The notes below the pieces were generated by a model. It was not told the DNA's origin. It saw only the letters and a list, made by a program, of their open reading frames with translations, and ran no database searches. From the NCBI GenBank assembly GCA_002105175.1, contig MCGE01000007.1:124001-188000 (forward strand): a DNA stretch of 64,000 nucleotides. The letters are read 5' to 3'. How positions within the stretch are numbered: the stretch's first letter is position 1; every line of letters begins with the position of its first letter. Below are positions 61,901-64,000 of this stretch, in pieces. Position numbers and translations under genes: made by a program. The stretch comes from Absidia repens. Lineage: Eukaryota > Mucoromycota > Mucoromycetes > Mucorales > Cunninghamellaceae.

Positions 61901-62794
61901 ATGATTTGGGGTTTGAAAAAGCTAACAGCGTCCCATTGTCTTTGAATGACAGGAAATGCGATCTATCAAAATTAATAATAATAATCGTAAACAGTGTTAA
62001 CAATATGATCCCATGTAGCTACAAAAGAGCATGCTTTTCCACACTTACATCGATATCTACCATAAACGAGTCTTCAGTTTCGAGGTATTTATGAACTTCT
62101 CGGGCCAAAATATAAAGGCAACCAGCTTGCAAGTATTGATGACCTTCCAGAGCATGCCAAATTTGTTCCGGTACGTCGGCTAGAGATTTGATCAAGGCGG
62201 CAAGAATGTATAGCTGCTGGCGTTTTTGATCTACAGAGGAACAAGGTAGATAGTATATGAGTTTAGCACTGCACATATTGATTCGCTGTTAATTTTGTGT
62301 CTCACCTTGGGAGCTCTGTTCCTTTTCTTCAGAGATATGGATATGTGTAGCTTCTCTTTGTATCGAGTGGACATCACAAGATTCTTGCATACGCTGGAGG
62401 TTTTGTTGTATCACCTTTGCCTTCTTTTCCATATCGATGATTGTATCAGCAGCAGCAATCAGGTCCACGTATTGTTCACTACAAATGATATAATCGATAT
62501 TTAATACACAGTGATAGAAGCCTCAGTCCAAGGTAATTTCACGGCGTGTATCCTTACCCGACCATAGAGCGAAGTTCTTTTTTGCGAGTTTCAACATTTT
62601 GTCTAAAAAAAATAGAAGGCGAGGGATTATATATGCTGACATTCCATAATGATAGCTGATGTGTTGATATTTATTTACCTTGTTCGTTTTTCAAAGGCAC
62701 GCACTTCAGCCACACTAGCTTCTGCAAGATAAGTGTCTGGATCGTCATCTTTCTTGGGCGTAGGTGGCCCTACTGAGTCAAGTTGAGAAGACAT
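58936..62794 (-). CDS. COG1: Conserved oligomeric Golgi complex subunit 1
   Basis: Fifteen exons, the first 62794-62679 and the last 59056-58936; others 62602-62558, 62478-62306, 62230-62049, 61962-61855, 61780-61079, 60988-60811, 60729-60468, 60373-60255, 60176-60024, 59937-59776, 59722-59592, 59527-59327 and 59254-59133. All phases agree, giving 924 residues. The N-terminus has the COG1/Vps51-type helical start: ASVAEVRAFEKRTRQNVE, KKELRSMVGEQYVDLIAAAD. A Ser-rich disordered stretch lies at about 300-340, and the C-terminus has INWAVFEPYYDGNVERFYLK and LLLGLLVRP. The COG complex tethers vesicles for retrograde traffic inside the Golgi and so maintains glycosylation enzymes. Identification rests on this overall pattern and length. 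Confidence 0.88.
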
Positions 62795-63684
62795 TACTGG
62801 CCAGATGAGTGGGGATGAATTTTTTATTTGAAAAGAACGAACACCAAAAAAAAAAAAAAATTAATGGTGGTCGTTTTCCAAACCTGCGCGGCGTTTCAAT
62901 TGTTTTTGGATGAGCAGCGATGCAAGGTATTCTCCAAAGGCCAAAGGATAATTGTTTTGGATTACTGGATAGCCTGTAATTATTATTGTAATTATTTATG
63001 ATTACTTCATGGTTAACCCATAAAAGAAGTAATTAAGCCTATACGTCTTTAAATTGTCGAGTTCTTTTGATGCAGAAGGTTCTGTGTATTGCTCATACTT
63101 TCAATGATGTTGCATTCTACTGTCTTATTCACGCCGGAAGCTTCAACCAGATTGTTTTCGCCTTGAAGTTGAGTCTCCCTGATTTTCACTTAGGTTTTTT
63201 TCTGTCCAAGCGAGCTATGATGAAAATATTTTCCCGCCTGTAGCTTTTGAGTCAGGCGTTTCGAAACCTTGACTGGTGAGATCAAAGAGCGCGCTGGAAG
63301 GGACCAACGCTCCATATTATTTCCGTGAAATACACTGCCAATACAAAAATTTGTGATATAGCTCTTCCTACCTATGATAAGATGACTGGAAAGATTATAT
63401 TTTGTTATTCTAGCTCATAGAATTGGTTCAACGTTCTGAGTTTACAACCTACTCCCACTGGAAAAAATGTGCCGAGTGTCACGGTCAGGAGATCTTGTTG
63501 TAGTGGCAGCTTTTCTGGGCTGGGAATACTGGCTTCCTCCACTTTACATTTGAGTGAATGGTCTTCTTGGGATCTACACCTTGATTGAAAAAAAAGTGCT
63601 ACATTTTATACAGGATACAGTATTTTCTTTTTCTTTGATGGTACTAACTGCCACGCACAATATTCCGTCGATTGACGTTTTTGT
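62795..63684. other. Spacer between COG1 and the right-edge gene
   Basis: About 890 bp, the presumed shared promoter region of two divergent genes. No open frame of interest and no repeat copy was recognised. Confidence 0.4.
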
Positions 63685-64000
63685 ATGAGCGAAAAACAAG
63701 GATGGGTGTTGGTGTCTTTTTCCCTACGTCATGAAAACAATGAACAGGATATATACTGCATGCCTAGTCTAGTCGAGACTATAATCTATTGTATGGAAGA
63801 CGACGATGCTAGCACGGTCTTTATTGATTATATGAAGGGTGGAGCGGGCATAACGCCTAACCTGAAGCACTATGGGAAAGCGCTAGAAAAGGGGAAAAAA
63901 TTATATGGCAATGACTACATTAACAGTACGGCATTGATTATTAATATGTCTAAGCAAGTAAAAGTTGGAGGCAGGAATCGAGCCATATCTCATGTTCAAA
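63685..64000 (+). CDS. 5' end of an unidentified protein (partial, runs off right edge)
   Basis: ATG at 63685 opens a frame of at least 105 codons that continues past the window. It begins MSEKQGWVLVSFSLRHENNE and includes DIYCMPSLVETIIYCMEDDD, GGAGITPNLKHYGKALEKGK and STALIINMSKQVKVGGRNRA. Composition is that of a soluble protein with no signal peptide; I do not recognise the family. Around CATGCCTAGTCTAG (63759-63772) it resembles the broken remnant at 30.1 kb, so it may belong to a multi-copy gene or mobile element. A later start at 63760 is possible but would discard conserved-looking sequence. Confidence 0.5.
   Translation, partial: MSEKQGWVLVSFSLRHENNEQDIYCMPSLVETIIYCMEDDDASTVFIDYMKGGAGITPNLKHYGKALEKGKKLYGNDYINSTALIINMSKQVKVGGRNRAISHVQ

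Overview
The window looks like nuclear DNA of an early-diverging filamentous fungus, most likely Mucoromycota/Mucorales. Reasons: genes split by many 50-150 bp GT-AG introns, AT-rich spacers full of A/T runs, fungal gene families (VTC polyphosphate polymerase, velvet factor, GPI-anchored chitin deacetylases, CPA1 with an arginine attenuator uORF), and no bacterial features. All gene models were spliced by hand from the sequence; every exon junction quoted keeps the reading frame.

Layout, left to right. 0-6 kb: 5' end of an unidentified acidic protein (-), ZNHIT1/Vps71 (+) and retromer VPS35 (+). 6-11 kb: spacer with a dispersed repeat, then VTC4 copy a (-). 11-15.5 kb: gene-poor DNA with relics and repeats. 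15.6-17.1 kb: CPA1 (+), preceded by an intron-split attenuator-peptide uORF. 19.6-21.9 kb: velvet factor (-). 23.3-25.6 kb: NOC4 (+). 26.2-28.5 kb: V-ATPase subunit B (-), divergent from a THEM6-like hotdog protein (28.7-29.6 kb, +). 31.5-32.6 kb: glyoxalase II (-). 33.9-43.8 kb: three VTC genes head to tail (-): VTC4 copy b, an intact VTC paralogue whose polymerase centre is degraded, and a fourth paralogue broken by three frameshifts. 46.3-54.2 kb: two chitin deacetylases flanking an HMG-box factor. 55.6-58.7 kb: two tiny paralogous genes for secreted four-cysteine peptides (-). 58.9-62.8 kb: COG1 (-). Right edge: start of an unidentified gene (+).

Themes. Four VTC-family genes in 36 kb, two keeping all polymerase motifs and two not, suggest local expansion of vacuolar polyphosphate synthesis; the V-ATPase subunit that supports vacuolar acidification also lies here. 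VPS35 and COG1 are trafficking components. The deacetylases and the two Cys-rich peptides are cell-surface or secreted products. A repeat family of about 0.3-0.7 kb, six copies recognised, sits in the spacers; two copies lie directly downstream of decayed ORF remnants, one of which also resembles the gene at the right edge.

The strongest points for a second look are the intron-containing arginine attenuator uORF, the two-copy secreted Cys-rich peptide family, the VTC cluster with its three A-run frameshifts and paired promoter footprints, the dispersed repeat, and an 8-nt microexon in the THEM6-like gene.
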